The notes under the pieces were generated by a model. The model saw only the letters and a program-made list of their open reading frames with translations, had not been told where the DNA came from and ran no database searches. Positions 12,383 to 23,263 of a stretch of 64,000 nucleotides of DNA are shown in pieces. The stretch comes from Primulina eburnea (taxonomy: Eukaryota > Streptophyta > Magnoliopsida > Lamiales > Gesneriaceae). A program made the translations under genes and the position numbers. The DNA is taken from positions 8,673,375 through 8,737,374 of the forward strand of contig NC_133109.1 of the NCBI RefSeq assembly GCF_022965805.1. The letters are read 5' to 3'. Each line of letters starts with the position of its first letter. The first letter of the stretch is position 1.

Positions 12383-12815
12383 GTTTAGCCCATAAAGTCT
12401 TCCAAAAGTAACTCAAGAATATTATATTGCGATCAGAAACAATAGTCCTAGGCATACCACGCAACCTAACGACTTCTCTAAAGAACAAATCCGCAATGTT
12501 TGAAGCATCATCGGTTTAATGACAAGCTATAAAATGTGCCATCTTAGAGAATCTATCCATATCAACAAAAATAGAATCCCTCCCCTTCTTAGTCCTAGGC
12601 AACCCCAAAATAAAGTCCATAGAAATGTCAATCCAAGTTCTTTTTAAGAATAGCACGCAAAAGTGTTCCCAAAGTTCTATTGACAACTTCAGTTTGTCCA
12701 TCCGTTTGAGGATGAGAAGTAGCAGAAAACAACAATTTTGTGCCAAGTTTAGCCCATAAATTCTTCCAATAGTAACTCAAGAATTTAACATCGCTACTAG
12801 AAACAATAGTCTTAG

Positions 12816-13489
12816 TGTAATAGCCGAGCCCGGTGTACGGTATGGTTTAAGATTTTGTATGATTATTGGCTATTTGGGTAAGTTTAAGTATAGTTTGGAT
12901 GTTAAAAGTTTCGAGTTATGATTTATAGTATGGTTGGTTATAGATGATGTGCAGTGTTATTGTAGCGGCGTTACGATTAAATTCATGATAAATAGTATAT
13001 TGATCCAAATGAGGTGAGGCTAATTGGAGTGGTTAGATAAGACATAAGGCTATAACTTTCTTATTTTGAGTTTTGTTCAAATCATTGTGGAAGGTAAGCC
13101 AAAAGTGTCCCGAAGAGTGTTGTGTGTTTCGACGTTCCTCCAGTGACACAGGTTGGGAGATTTAGCATAACTTTTTACTCAGACCTCCAAATGATCTGAC
13201 ATTTTGAGGGAGTCAAGATAAGACATAGAGCTACAACTTTGTAGTTTACCACTTTTTCCAATTCGGACGGGAAGAGGCGTTTCTGAGGCGATCTTTGTAG
13301 AAGCTGTGCGCAGAGTAAGATTTGGTCCGAAGGTAGAACGCACCCGCGGTCATGTAAGGACCGCACCCGCGGTCCCAGTGGTTCAGAAATTGATATTTGT
13401 TCGTAGGCTTGGCGCACCCACGGTCCTTGTGTTGGCGCACCCGCGGTATAGGTTTGACCGAGTTTTTAAGTTACTTTTTGGAGTGGTTG
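12816..13489 (+). mobile_element. Inverted fragment of family A LTR (674 bp)
   Basis: Starts TGTAATAGCCGAGCCCGG, the sense start of the family A Ty3 LTR, and runs 674 bp to GGAGTGGTTG. It is the reverse complement of 14633-15306 with a handful of mismatches. It abuts an intact LTR start (TGTGACACCC) in the opposite orientation at 13490. The left flank CTTAG (12811-12815) could be half of a TSD, but I find no matching right copy. The cluster of ACCGCGGGTGCG motifs lies at about 13337-13450. Confidence 0.85.
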
Positions 13490-15306
13490 TGTGACACCCT
13501 GACCCGTTACAATAAAATACAGCGGAATTTAAAATTTTCTTTCAAATGGAAGGAGTTTAAAAATACATTTCATTAAAATGTTTACAAAATAATCACATGA
13601 TCATTCAAATGACATACAAAATACAAAACAATCATTCTTATGATCATGTCCCAAAATATTTGCAAAACAATCTTCCTTCCAACGGTGTATGCATATGACT
13701 CCCATCCACGATCACTGTCCTGGTCGGTCACTCTTATCTGCATCACATGAATAAACTGAAATGAGAATAAATCTCAGCAAGTGGAACTCTAACATAGCAA
13801 TGATACATAGTATACTCTGTAAAACATAGCTTTGAAATCATAAATACCATCAACTCTGAAACATGAATACTGTAGCAATAACTGTAGCAATAGCATATCA
13901 ATAAGATAGCAATAAGATGGTATTATCTTTTCTCTGGTTGGATTGATATCAATAGTATCTCTGCTCTGGTGCTAATATCCCTATCGATATAAACCGATAA
14001 CTCTGAGGGATAAAAGCCTATGGTCGATGATCATCTAATTGCATGCAATGCTCTGACTATGATTAATCAATCCAATAAAAACATTTGAACTCTGAATAGC
14101 ATTTAAGGCCGTCGTTTCGCAATCTTATTTTCTCTTGTATTCCCTTTTTAACAATAGTGAGATATACGATACCTCCAATAGATAATCAATGAAATCAATA
14201 CATAACAATGGATCAATGGAAGGGAATAACACTTTGAAACCTTTAAAACACAATACATATAATATCATGTGAGCAAAAAGGATGAAATTCCACTTACAAC
14301 CCAATAGAACACCTCAAACTTAGCTCTTGGTCACCACCTACAACAATAATCCATAAATAACACCAACATCAACTCTATAATCAAGAATCCATGACAATAA
14401 ATCCATAAACACAGAAGAACAACAAACCCAAGTCAACTCTTAACTCAAAACCTTAAAAGAATCGCACCAAAAACTTACCTAAGCTTCCTAGCACCAAGGA
14501 GAACGTCGATCTCAACTCGAATCGCCAACAAGAAGCTTGGATTGAAGATAGGAAATGAAAGAAATGGAAGAAAACCCTAAGAAATAGAGAGGAAATCGAA
14601 ATGAAAGAGAAAGGAAAAGGGAAAGTGATGGCCAACCACTCCAAAAAGTAACTTAAAAACTCGGTCAAACCTATACCGCGGGTGCGCCAACACAAGGACC
14701 GCGGGTGCGCCAAGCCTACGACCAAATATCAATTTCTGAACCACTGGGACCGCGGGTGCGGTCCTTACATGACCGCGGGTGCGCTCTACCTTCGGACCAA
14801 ATCTTACTCTGCGCACAGCTTCTACAAAGATCGCCTCAGAAACGCCTCTTCCCGTCCGAATTGGAAAAAGTGGTAAACTACAAAGTTGTAGCTCTATGTC
14901 TTATCTTGACTCCCTCAAAATGTCAGATCATTTGGAGGTCTGAGTAAAAAGTTATGCTAAATCTCCCAACCTGTGTCACTGGAGGAACGTCGAAACACAC
15001 AACACTCTTCGGGACACTTTTGGCTTACCTTCCACAATGATTTGAACAAAACTCAAAATAAGAAAGTTATAGCCTTATGTCTTATCTAACCACTCCAATT
15101 GGCCTCACCTCATTTGGATCAATATACTATTTATCATGAATTTAATCGTAACGCCGCTACAATAACACTGCACATCATCTATAACCAACCATACTATAAA
15201 TCATAACTCGAAACTCTTAACATCCAAACTATACTTAAACTTACCCAAATAGCCAATAATCATACAAAATCTTAAACCATACCGTACACCGGGCTCGGCT
15301 ATTACA
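13490..15306 (-). mobile_element. Family A Ty3 LTR, complete (1817 bp), 3' LTR of a mini-element
   Basis: Bounded by TGTGACACCC on the left and GGCTATTACA on the right, it is TG..CA on both strands. A polypurine tract lies at its right edge (minus strand), so it is the 3' LTR of a minus-strand element. It matches the LTR of Element A (51877-53494) in both termini and much of its length. It contains four ACCGCGGGTGCG motifs at about 14675-14785. Small ORFs in it recur in every LTR copy and lack any domain. Confidence 0.88.
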
Positions 15307-15621
15307 ATCTCCCCTCCTTAGAGGAATTTCGTCCCCGAAATTGACGTCACTGCACGAACAACTCAGGATATCTCTCTCTCATCTCATCAATATCATCAAT
15401 ATTCAACTTAACCATGCTATCCACATCAACCATAGAAGCCAAAAACCCATCACAACCTCTACAGCTTTCCTCTTAGGTGGCATCCTCTACTCTACAATGT
15501 GCTCACAAAAGAAATATCAATAGATAACAATGGATAGATGCAAAGAAAACATACCCGGACAGTTGAAAGTAGACGAAGTCATATGCATTGGTCCGAAGAA
15601 CACCGCTCTGATACCACTAAA
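15307..15621 (-). mobile_element. Mini internal domain (315 bp) with PPT and PBS
   Basis: The segment between two family A LTRs is only 315 bp. Its left end (ATCTCCCCTCCTT, 15307-15319) is a polypurine tract on the minus strand, followed by about 55 bp like the 3' end of the Element A pol region (CGTCCCCGAAATTGACGTCAC). Its right end holds a PBS, TGGTATCAGAGC on the minus strand (15605-15616), which matches the 3' end of initiator tRNA-Met. The middle has no recognisable coding sequence. This is a drastically deleted, non-autonomous derivative. An exact-length second copy sits at 18455-18769. Confidence 0.85.
15605..15616 (-). other. tRNA-iMet primer binding site of mini-element 1
   Basis: TGGTATCAGAGC on the minus strand, five bases inside the end of the LTR that starts at 15622. 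This is the standard plant Ty3 and copia primer site. Confidence 0.85.
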
Positions 15622-16782
15622 TGAGACACCCTGACCCGTTACAATAAAATACAGCGGAATTTAAAATTTTCTTTCAAATGGAAGGATTTTCAAAATACAT
15701 TTCATTAAAATGTTTACAAAATAATCACATGATCATTCAAATGACATACAAAATACAAAACAATCATTCTTATGATCATGTCCCAAAATATTTGCAAAAC
15801 AATCTTCCTTCCAACGGTGTATGCATATGACTCCCATCCACGATCATTGTCCTGGTCGGTCACTCTTATCTGCATCACATGAATAAACTGAAATGAGAAT
15901 AAATCTCAGCAAGTGGAACTCTAACATAGCAATGATACATAGTATACTCTGTAAAACATAGCTTTGAAATCATAAATACCATCAACTCTGAAACATGAAT
16001 ACTGTAGCAATAACTGTAGCAATAGCATATCAATAAGATAGCAATAAGATGGTATTCTCTTTTCTCTGGTTGGATTGATATCAATAGTATCTCTGCTCTG
16101 GTGCTAATATCCCTATCGATATAAACCGATAACTCTGAGGGATAAAAGCCTATGGTCGATGATCATCTAATTGCATGCAATGCTCTGACTATGATTCATC
16201 AATCCAATAAAAACATTTGAACTCTGAATAGCATTTAAGGCCGTCGTTTCGCAATCTTATTTTCTCTTGTATTCCCTTTTTAACAATAGTGAGATATACG
16301 ATACCTCCAATAGATAATCAATGAAATCAATACATAACAATGGATCAATGGAAGGGAATAACACTTTGAAACCTTTAAAACACAATACATATAATATCAT
16401 GTGAGCAAAAAGGATGAAATTCCACTTACAACCCAATAGAACACCTCAAACTTAGCTCTTGGTCACCACCTACAACAATAATCCATAAATAACACCAACA
16501 TCAACTCTATAATCAAGAATCCATGACAATAAATCCATAAACACAGAAGAACAACAAACCCAAGTCAACTCTTAACTCAAAACCTTAAAAGAATCGCACC
16601 AAAAACTTACCTAAGCTTCCTAGCACCAAGGAGAACGTCGATCTCAACTCGAATCGCCAACAAGAAGCTTGGATTGAAGATAGGAAATGAAAGAAATGGA
16701 AGAAAACCCTAAGAAATAGAGAGGAAATCGAAATGAAAGAGAAAGGAAAAGGGAAAGTGATGGCCAACCACCTCCAAAGTAA
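15622..16782 (-). mobile_element. Family A LTR, truncated 5' LTR of mini-element 1
   Basis: Starts TGAGACACCC next to the PBS and follows the LTR sequence to about GGCCAACCAC (16770). It then changes into an inverted copy of itself. Bases 15719-16718 form the left arm of a large palindrome, and 16719-16782 form its loop. The remaining 3' part of this LTR appears only after the inverted arm, at 17783. Confidence 0.85.
15719..16718. repeat. Left arm of 1-kb LTR inverted repeat
   Basis: Pairs with 16783-17782 as a near-perfect reverse complement, each arm close to 1000 bp with a 64-bp spacer. Edges were read from AAATAATCAC at the outer end and AAGAAATA at the inner end. Confidence 0.88.
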
Positions 16783-17782
16783 TATTTCTTAGGGTTTTCT
16801 TCCATTTCTTTCATTTCCTATCTTCAATCCAAGCTTCTTGTTGGCGATTCGAGTTGAGATCGACGTTCTCCTTGGTGCTAGGAAGCTTAGGTAAGTTTTT
16901 GGTGCGATTCTTTTAAGGTTTTGAGTTAAGAGTTGACTTGGGTTTGTTGTTCTTCTGTGTTTATGGATTTATTGTCATGGATTCTTGATTATAGAGTTGA
17001 TGTTGGTGTTATTTATGGATTATTGTTGTAGGTGGTGACCAAGAGCTAAGTTTGAGGTGTTCTATTGGGTTGTAAGTGGAATTTCATCCTTTTTGCTCAC
17101 ATGATATTATATGTATTGTGTTTTAAAGGTTTCAAAGTGTTATTCCCTTCCATTGATCCATTGTTATGTATTGATTTCATTGATTATCTATTGGAGGTAT
17201 CGTATATCTCACTATTGTTAAAAAGGGAATACAAGAGAAAATAAGATTGCGAAACGACGGCCTTAAATGCTATTCAGAGTTCAAATGTTTTTATTGGATT
17301 GATTAATCATAGTCAGAGCATTGCATGCAATTAGATGATCATCGACCATAGGCTTTTATCCCTCAGAGTTATCGGTTTATATCGATAGGGATATTAGCAC
17401 CAGAGCAGAGATACTATTGATATCAATCCAACCAGAGAAAAGAGAATACCATCTTATTGCTATCTTATTGATATGCTATTGCTACAGTTATTGCTACAGT
17501 ATTCATGTTTCAGAGTTGATGGTATTTATGATTTCAAAGCTATGTTTTACAGAGTATACTATGTATCATTGCTATGTTAGAGTTCCACTTGCTGAGATTT
17601 ATTCTCATTTCAGTTTATTCATGTGATGCAGATAAGAGTGACCGACCAGGACAATGATCGTGGATTGGAGTCATATGCATACACCGTTGGAAGGAAGATT
17701 GTTTTGCAAATATTTTGGGACATGATCATAAGAATGATTGTTTTGTATTTTGTATGTCATTTGAATGATCATGTGATTATTT
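16783..17782. repeat. Right arm of 1-kb LTR inverted repeat
   Basis: Reverse complement of 15719-16718. At 17783 the sequence switches straight back to minus-orientation LTR (ACCACTCCAAAAAGTAAC), so this arm replaces the LTR portion that should precede that point. ORFs here simply mirror those of the left arm. Confidence 0.88.
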
Positions 17783-18454
17783 ACCACTCCAAAAAGTAAC
17801 TTAAAAACTCGGTCAAACCTATACCGCGGGTGCGCCAACACAAGGACCGCGGGTGCGCCAAGCCTACGACCAAATATCAATTTCTGAACCACTGGGACCG
17901 CGGGTGCGGTCCTTACATGACCGCGGGTGCGCTCTACCTTCGGACCAAATCTTACTCTGCGCACAGCTTCTACAAAGATCGCCTCAGAAACGCCTCTTCC
18001 CGTCCGAATTGGAAAAAGTGGTAAACTACAAAGTTGTAGCTCTATGTCTTATCTTGACTCCCTCAAAATGTCAGATCATTTGGAGGTCTGAGTAAAAAGT
18101 TATGCTAAATCTCCCAACATGTGTCACTGGAGGAACGTCGAAACACACAACACTCTTCGGGACACTTTTGGCTTACCTTCCACAATGATTTGAACAAAAC
18201 TCAAAATAAGAAAGTTATAGCCTTATGTCTTATCTAACCACTCCAATTGGCCTCACCTCATTTGGATCAATATACTATTTATCATGAATTTAATCGTAAC
18301 GCCGCTACAATAACACTGCACATCATCTATAACCAACCATACTATAAATCATAACTCGAAACTCTTAACATCCAAACTATACTTAAACTTACCCAAATAG
18401 CCAATAATCATACAAAATCTTAAACCATACCGTACACCGGGCTCGGCTATTACA
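17783..18454 (-). mobile_element. Family A LTR, 3' portion (672 bp)
   Basis: Continues the LTR from ACCACTCC to the terminus GGCTATTACA and matches 14635-15306 almost base for base. It carries the same four ACCGCGGGTGCG motifs (about 17823-17934). A second 315-bp mini internal domain follows, so it is the end of another 3' LTR. Confidence 0.87.
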
Positions 18455-18769
18455 ATCTCCCCTCCTTAGAGGAATTTCGTCCCCGAAATTGACGTCACTG
18501 CACGAACAACTCAGGATATCTCTCTCTCATCTCATCAATATCATCAATATTCAACTTAACCATGCTATCCACATCAACCATAGAAGCCAAAAACCCATCA
18601 CAACCTCTACAGCTTTCCTCTTAGGTGGCATCCTCTACTCTACAATGTGCTCACAAAAGAAATATCAATAGATAACAATGGATAGATGCAAAGAAAACAT
18701 ACCCGGACAGTTGAAAGTAGACGAAGTCATATGCATTGGTCCGAAGAACACCGCTCTGATACCACTAAA
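18455..18769 (-). mobile_element. Second copy of the 315-bp mini internal domain
   Basis: Same length and essentially same sequence as 15307-15621: PPT ATCTCCCCTCCTT at 18455-18467 and PBS at 18753-18764 (TGGTATCAGAGC on the minus strand). Its presence next to a second set of LTR pieces shows that the whole LTR-mini-LTR unit was duplicated or inserted twice. No protein is encoded. Confidence 0.85.
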
Positions 18770-19917
18770 TGAGACACCCTGACCCGTTACAATAAAATAC
18801 AGCGGAATTTAAAATTTTCTTTCAAATGGAAGGATTTTCAAAATACATTTCATTAAAATGTTTACAAAATAATCACATGATCATTCAAATGACATACAAA
18901 ATACAAAACAATCATTCTTATGATCATGTCCCAAAATATTTGCAAAACAATCTTCCTTCCAACGGTGTATGCATATGACTCCAATCCACGATCATTGTCC
19001 TGGTCGGTCACTCTTATCTGCATCACATGAATAAACTGAAATGAGAATAAATCTCAGCAAGTGGAACTCTAACATAGCAATGATACATAGTATACTCTGT
19101 AAAACATAGCTTTGAAATCATAAATACCATCAACTCTGAAACATGAATACTGTAGCAATAACTGTAGCAATAGCATATCAATAAGATAGCAATAAGATGG
19201 TATTCTCTTTTCTCTGGTTGGATTGATATCAATAGTATCTCTGCTCTGGTGCTAATATCCCTATCGATATAAACCGATAACTCTGAGGGATAAAAGCCTA
19301 TGGTCGATGATCATCTAATTGCATGCAATGCTCTGACTATGATTCATCAATCCAATAAAAACATTTGAACTCTGAATAGCATTTAAGGCCGTCGTTTCGC
19401 AATCTTATTTTCTCTTGTATTCCCTTTTTAACAATAGTGAGATATACGATACCTCCAATAGATAATCAATGAAATCAATACATAACAATGGATCAATGGA
19501 AGGGAATAACACTTTGAAACCTTTAAAACACAATACATATAATATCATGTGAGCAAAAAGGATGAAATTCCACTTACAACCCAATAGAACACCTCAAACT
19601 TAGCTCTTGGTCACCACCTACAACAATAATCCATAAATAACACCAACATCAACTCTATAATCAAGAATCCATGACAATAAATCCATAAACACAGAAGAAC
19701 AACAAACCCAAGTCAACTCTTAACTCAAAACCTTAAAAGAATCGCACCAAAAACTTACCTAAGCTTCCTAGCACCAAGGAGAACGTCGATCTCAACTCGA
19801 ATCGCTAACAAGAAGCTTGGATTGAAGATAGGAAATGAAAGAAATGGAAGAAAACCCTAAGAAATAGAGAGGAAATCGAAATGAAAGAGAAAGGAAAAGG
19901 GAAAGTGATGGCCAACC
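18770..19917 (-). mobile_element. Family A LTR, truncated (1148 bp)
   Basis: Starts TGAGACACCC beside the second PBS and runs to GATGGCCAACC. There it meets the TGTAACGACCC end of the 408-bp palindrome. The last ~670 bp of the LTR are missing. Confidence 0.86.
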
Positions 19918-20325
19918 TGTAACGACCCAAGGCTATCCCGATCTTGGGCTCTGCTCTATGGGCCTTAGCCCCTCTGGAACTCTTCCCTCACGGGCTTTCC
20001 ATAGGCATCGTTACTCATAGGACTCTCCACACCAGGTTGGTGGAGTGATACCTCCCCAAGTCTCGAACCCATGACCTCCAGGCTTAAGTACATTGTTCAA
20101 AGAGACTTGGTACCAATTGAGCTACATTGGTACCAAGTCTCTTTGAACAATGTACTTAAGCCAGGAGGTCATGGGTTCGAGACTTGGAGAGGTATCACTC
20201 CACCAACCTGGTGTGGAGAGTCCTATGAGTAACGATGCCTATGGAAAGCCCGTGAGGGAAGAGTTCCAGAGGGGCTAAGGCCCATAGAGCAGAGCCCAAG
20301 ATCTGGATAGCCTTGGGTCGTTACA
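19918..20325. mobile_element. 408-bp palindromic element with tRNA-like boxes
   Basis: Two 200-bp arms (19918-20117 and 20126-20325) are reverse complements with only a few mismatches, around an 8-bp centre. Both outer ends read TGTAACGACCCAAGG. Reading outward from the centre, each arm looks like a tRNA-derived SINE. The left arm has an A-box-like TAGCTCAATTGG (minus strand, 20113-20124) and a B-box-like GGTTCGAGACT (minus strand, 20059-20069). The right arm keeps the B box (20174-20184) but only part of the A box. No TSD is visible; the left flank is family A LTR and the right flank is Element 2 LTR. An alternative reading is a fold-back piece of an LTR, because TGTAACGACCC is a common LTR start. 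Confidence 0.7.
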
Positions 20326-21125
20326 TGCCCCACCTGTTGTTATGCACACATACAGACATAACAACAGCCGGAAAACCGGTGAGAACAAATCCCAGTATAA
20401 ACATGTATACATGCATTAAAACAATCTAAACACATGAAACATGCTAATATGAATATCATTCATATATAATCATGCAATGCGAATCTAATCATGTCTAGAC
20501 TCGACTCGACTAGAACTCTAGGAATCCCGTGGTGAATAAGACGATCTATCACCTACCCTCCCAATCGGGGTGACGGTATGTCTTATTCCTAGACTTCGGC
20601 CTGATCTGTATCCACATCTACAATAGGGGCGGTGATCTTCCCCTAAGCTGTGATATCGCCGAACATCTAGAAGTCTGGATGATCTCGCAGACTTTCCTAT
20701 CTTAATGCATGAATACACAATCTGTAAACAATCATAATCATCTGAACATGATTTGCATACAAGTTCTATAAGCAAATCGATCTATAACAACCATAATCAT
20801 ATCAAGACATAGATAATAAAACAAGTATGTGATTTTGGTTGGGAAACTCAAATGTGATCTTATTTGAGTCGTAATTCCCCCAAACAAAACATGTACTATA
20901 CCTTTCGTCGCACAATTATCGAAGTCTCGAAGACGAATCTGTCACTATCAGATCTGAAATACAAATGAGAATACATATTATATTAATCTCTAATCTAATC
21001 AACCCATATCTAATTCTATACATGATCTCGGTACAATTTGACGGCATAACGACGTAATTCTTCGATACCGATTAATTCAACTTTCATCATACATTAATAT
21101 CTACCTTCCACAATACATAATCAAC
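20326..21125 (-). mobile_element. Element 2 3' LTR, outer part (interrupted)
   Basis: Matches 41334-42128 of the Element 2 5' LTR with scattered substitutions, from TGCCCCACCTGTTG to AATACATAATCAAC. The first ~290 bp of this LTR, present in the other copy, are missing and replaced by the palindrome at 19918-20325. Copia-1 starts at 21126 and the LTR resumes at 30445. ORFs here are repeated in each LTR copy and lack domains. Confidence 0.86.
21121..21125. repeat. Target-site duplication TCAAC of Copia-1 (second copy 30440-30444)
   Basis: TCAAC precedes the TGAAAGCGG start and follows the CTCTAACA end of Copia-1. The uninterrupted site is seen in the other LTR copy near 42130 (AATCAACCCC). Confidence 0.93.
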
Positions 21126-23249
21126 TGAAAGCGGACCGGTTACGGTGGCCGGAAGCGCAACGGAAGCACAAAAATCTAATTTTATAGAGGAAATTTCGGC
21201 CACCCCATCTTCATGTGCAACAAATACAATAAAAACAAAATATGACATTCATAGGGTGTAAGAAAGTATACCTATCAACTTTAAAAAGTTGATTGTGGCT
21301 CCAACTTTGTTGTTAAACAACAAAGCTCTTGAATGGATGAAGATCTTCAAGCCTCCTCCTTACTCCAAAATTAAGCCCACCACCAACTAGGTAAATCCCT
21401 TCTTGTTTTGCACTAGAAAAACAAGAAGATTTTTCAATGAATAGTGTAGTGTTCCTCAACAAATTGAAGAACACACAATGGAAGAAAATTGGAGAGAAAA
21501 TGTATGGAGAGTTTCGGCCATATGGAGTGTAGAATGAGGGAGGAGAATCAAGTCTTGGGGTTGCAAAAAGTTGCATGCCAACCAATATTTTATTCAAAAG
21601 TATTCCCCAACTCTTCACCTCCCATGCATTCATATAATATAGTTTTCTATCAAATAAAAAACCATAGACTAAATTTAATTATCTCAAACATATTTGAGAC
21701 AAATTAAATATTACTTGAATTTACTCAAGTCCCACTAGTTAAATAATTATTTTAATTGAGCTCTACTAGACTCAATATTATTTAATTAATCCAACACTTG
21801 AATTAATTTAATTATTTGGGCTCTACTAGGCCCACTAGTGTTTAATTAATTCAACACTTGAATTAATTTAATTTAGTCCATAATAATGTTTATGAAAATC
21901 ACAATTTTCAAAAACATTAGTCACTTGGCCAAATTTTAATTTAGGAACACTTCCATAAATCAAAATTTACATTTCTCTCATAGAAGTCATACTTCTATTT
22001 TTCTTTACACTTATAAACTCATTTATAAGTCGTTCAACACATTGAACTATTTTCTCCTTTATAGAAGTCATACTTCTAATTTTCCTTACGCTTATAAACT
22101 CCTTTATAAGCCGTTCAACACATTGAACTATTTTTACTTCTCATCGGGATTTACAAAGCTAGTACTTGTGTGGCCCTCAATGGTTCATTGATACAACTAG
22201 CCGTGGGTTCACATCTCCATGTGATTCGGACTAAACATGTCCTTATTCGAGCATACCCCAATTGCTCCATTCTTACTTATCAACTCCTTGATAGTAAGAA
22301 CGTCAGAACTCAAGTCTGATAGTACCCAACCAATCACGTTAAACGCCTAGCAGCATCGCTTACGTGATTCCCTAGGTATCACATGATAGTGCCTGCAAGA
22401 ACCATTCAATTATGGTTAGCGTACAGTACGGTCCCTTCAACTCATATATCCCGATCGATTCGACAACCATTGGTTTATCGAGAGTTGTCAATGAATCGAT
22501 ACTATGTGTCATGTCGTAGTTGCATCGATGGTGTAATCTATGAAACACCTTTCATAATTACAACCATACTCTGGCCAGAGATTTCGATCTACATACACAT
22601 GATAACACATAGGATATCCATACCCGAAGGTAAGCGGTGAATCCCCGACTACAATGCATCGACTCCTATGTGTTTCGACAGAACACCCAACCTTGCCACC
22701 TGATGACCCCATGAGAGTCGGTAAACAAGTCAAAGTGTAATTCTAGCACATAGAGTCTCAATGTTGTCCCGGGTCATAAGGACTAATTCTGTACAACCAT
22801 AAACCAGGACTTTTCCACTCGATAAGTGAGAACCACTTGGAAAGTCCTTTTATGGAGGGTTGTTCAGTGCACTCTACAAGGAGCACCTATCTGCATGTTC
22901 GGACATCACAATGTCCCCTACCAATGAAACATGGTACTCACATCGCAGATACTAGTCTCTAACTCGAGCGGCCTATATCCTTCTTAGTGGCGGCTGAATC
23001 GACTAGGAACCGTTTAGAATATACAGTATTACAAATATGAGTTTCATGATACTCATCATATGAGCATCTCATATTCTTTCTACTATTTGTATATTCAAGG
23101 GCTTTATCTATGCAGCTAGCATGGGTATACAGGATAAAGATTTGCCAAAGTAATAATTTCAAATATTATTAAAATAAAGACTGCTTATTCATAGAGTTTC
23201 ATTGTGAACACTCGGCCAACACTTGGCTCGACGGGCACCTACTCTAACA
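21126..23249 (-). mobile_element. Copia-1 3' LTR (2124 bp)
   Basis: TGAAAGCGG...CTCTAACA. In sense direction it starts TGTTAGAGTAGG after the PPT. It contains a roughly 80-bp tandem duplication at about 21980-22140 (AGAAGTCATACTTCT ... CATTGAACTATTTT) that is single in Copia-2. It has AT-rich short inverted repeats but no coding domain. Confidence 0.9.
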
Positions 23250-23260
23250 ATCTCCCACTT
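23250..23260 (-). other. Copia-1 polypurine tract
   Basis: AAGTGGGAGAT on the minus strand, immediately before the 3' LTR start TGTTAGAG. It primes plus-strand synthesis in this family. Confidence 0.85.
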
Positions 23261-23263
23261 GCA

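Larger units (their letters stand above)
2273..12815 (-). repeat. Integrase-core satellite array, segment 2
   Basis: About 29 head-to-tail units of ~364 bp. Unit boundaries show as the recurring CATCGGTTTAATGACAAGC. On the minus strand each unit spans about 121 codons of a Ty3 integrase core, from the first catalytic Asp (DFILGLP) through (S)DRD to the Glu in QTEVVNR. Nothing else of the polyprotein (no RT, RNase H, gag or LTR) is repeated. Units differ by point changes and small indels. By my reading of the whole array, 10 of 32 units keep the second catalytic Asp (SDRD), 18 have SGRD, and four have other changes. The array stops abruptly at 12815, where family A LTR sequence begins. Confidence 0.92.

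Noticed and set aside
13175..13494. Small ORFs shared by 13246-13494, 14577-14947 and 17671-18095
   Set aside because: Same LTR sequence in different orientations; Cys/Arg-rich readings of the CCGCGGG motif, no protein family.
20059..20184. Functional tRNA gene
   Set aside because: Only A- and B-box-like motifs with one mismatch each; no acceptor stem or anticodon arm can be drawn. Treated as SINE-like.
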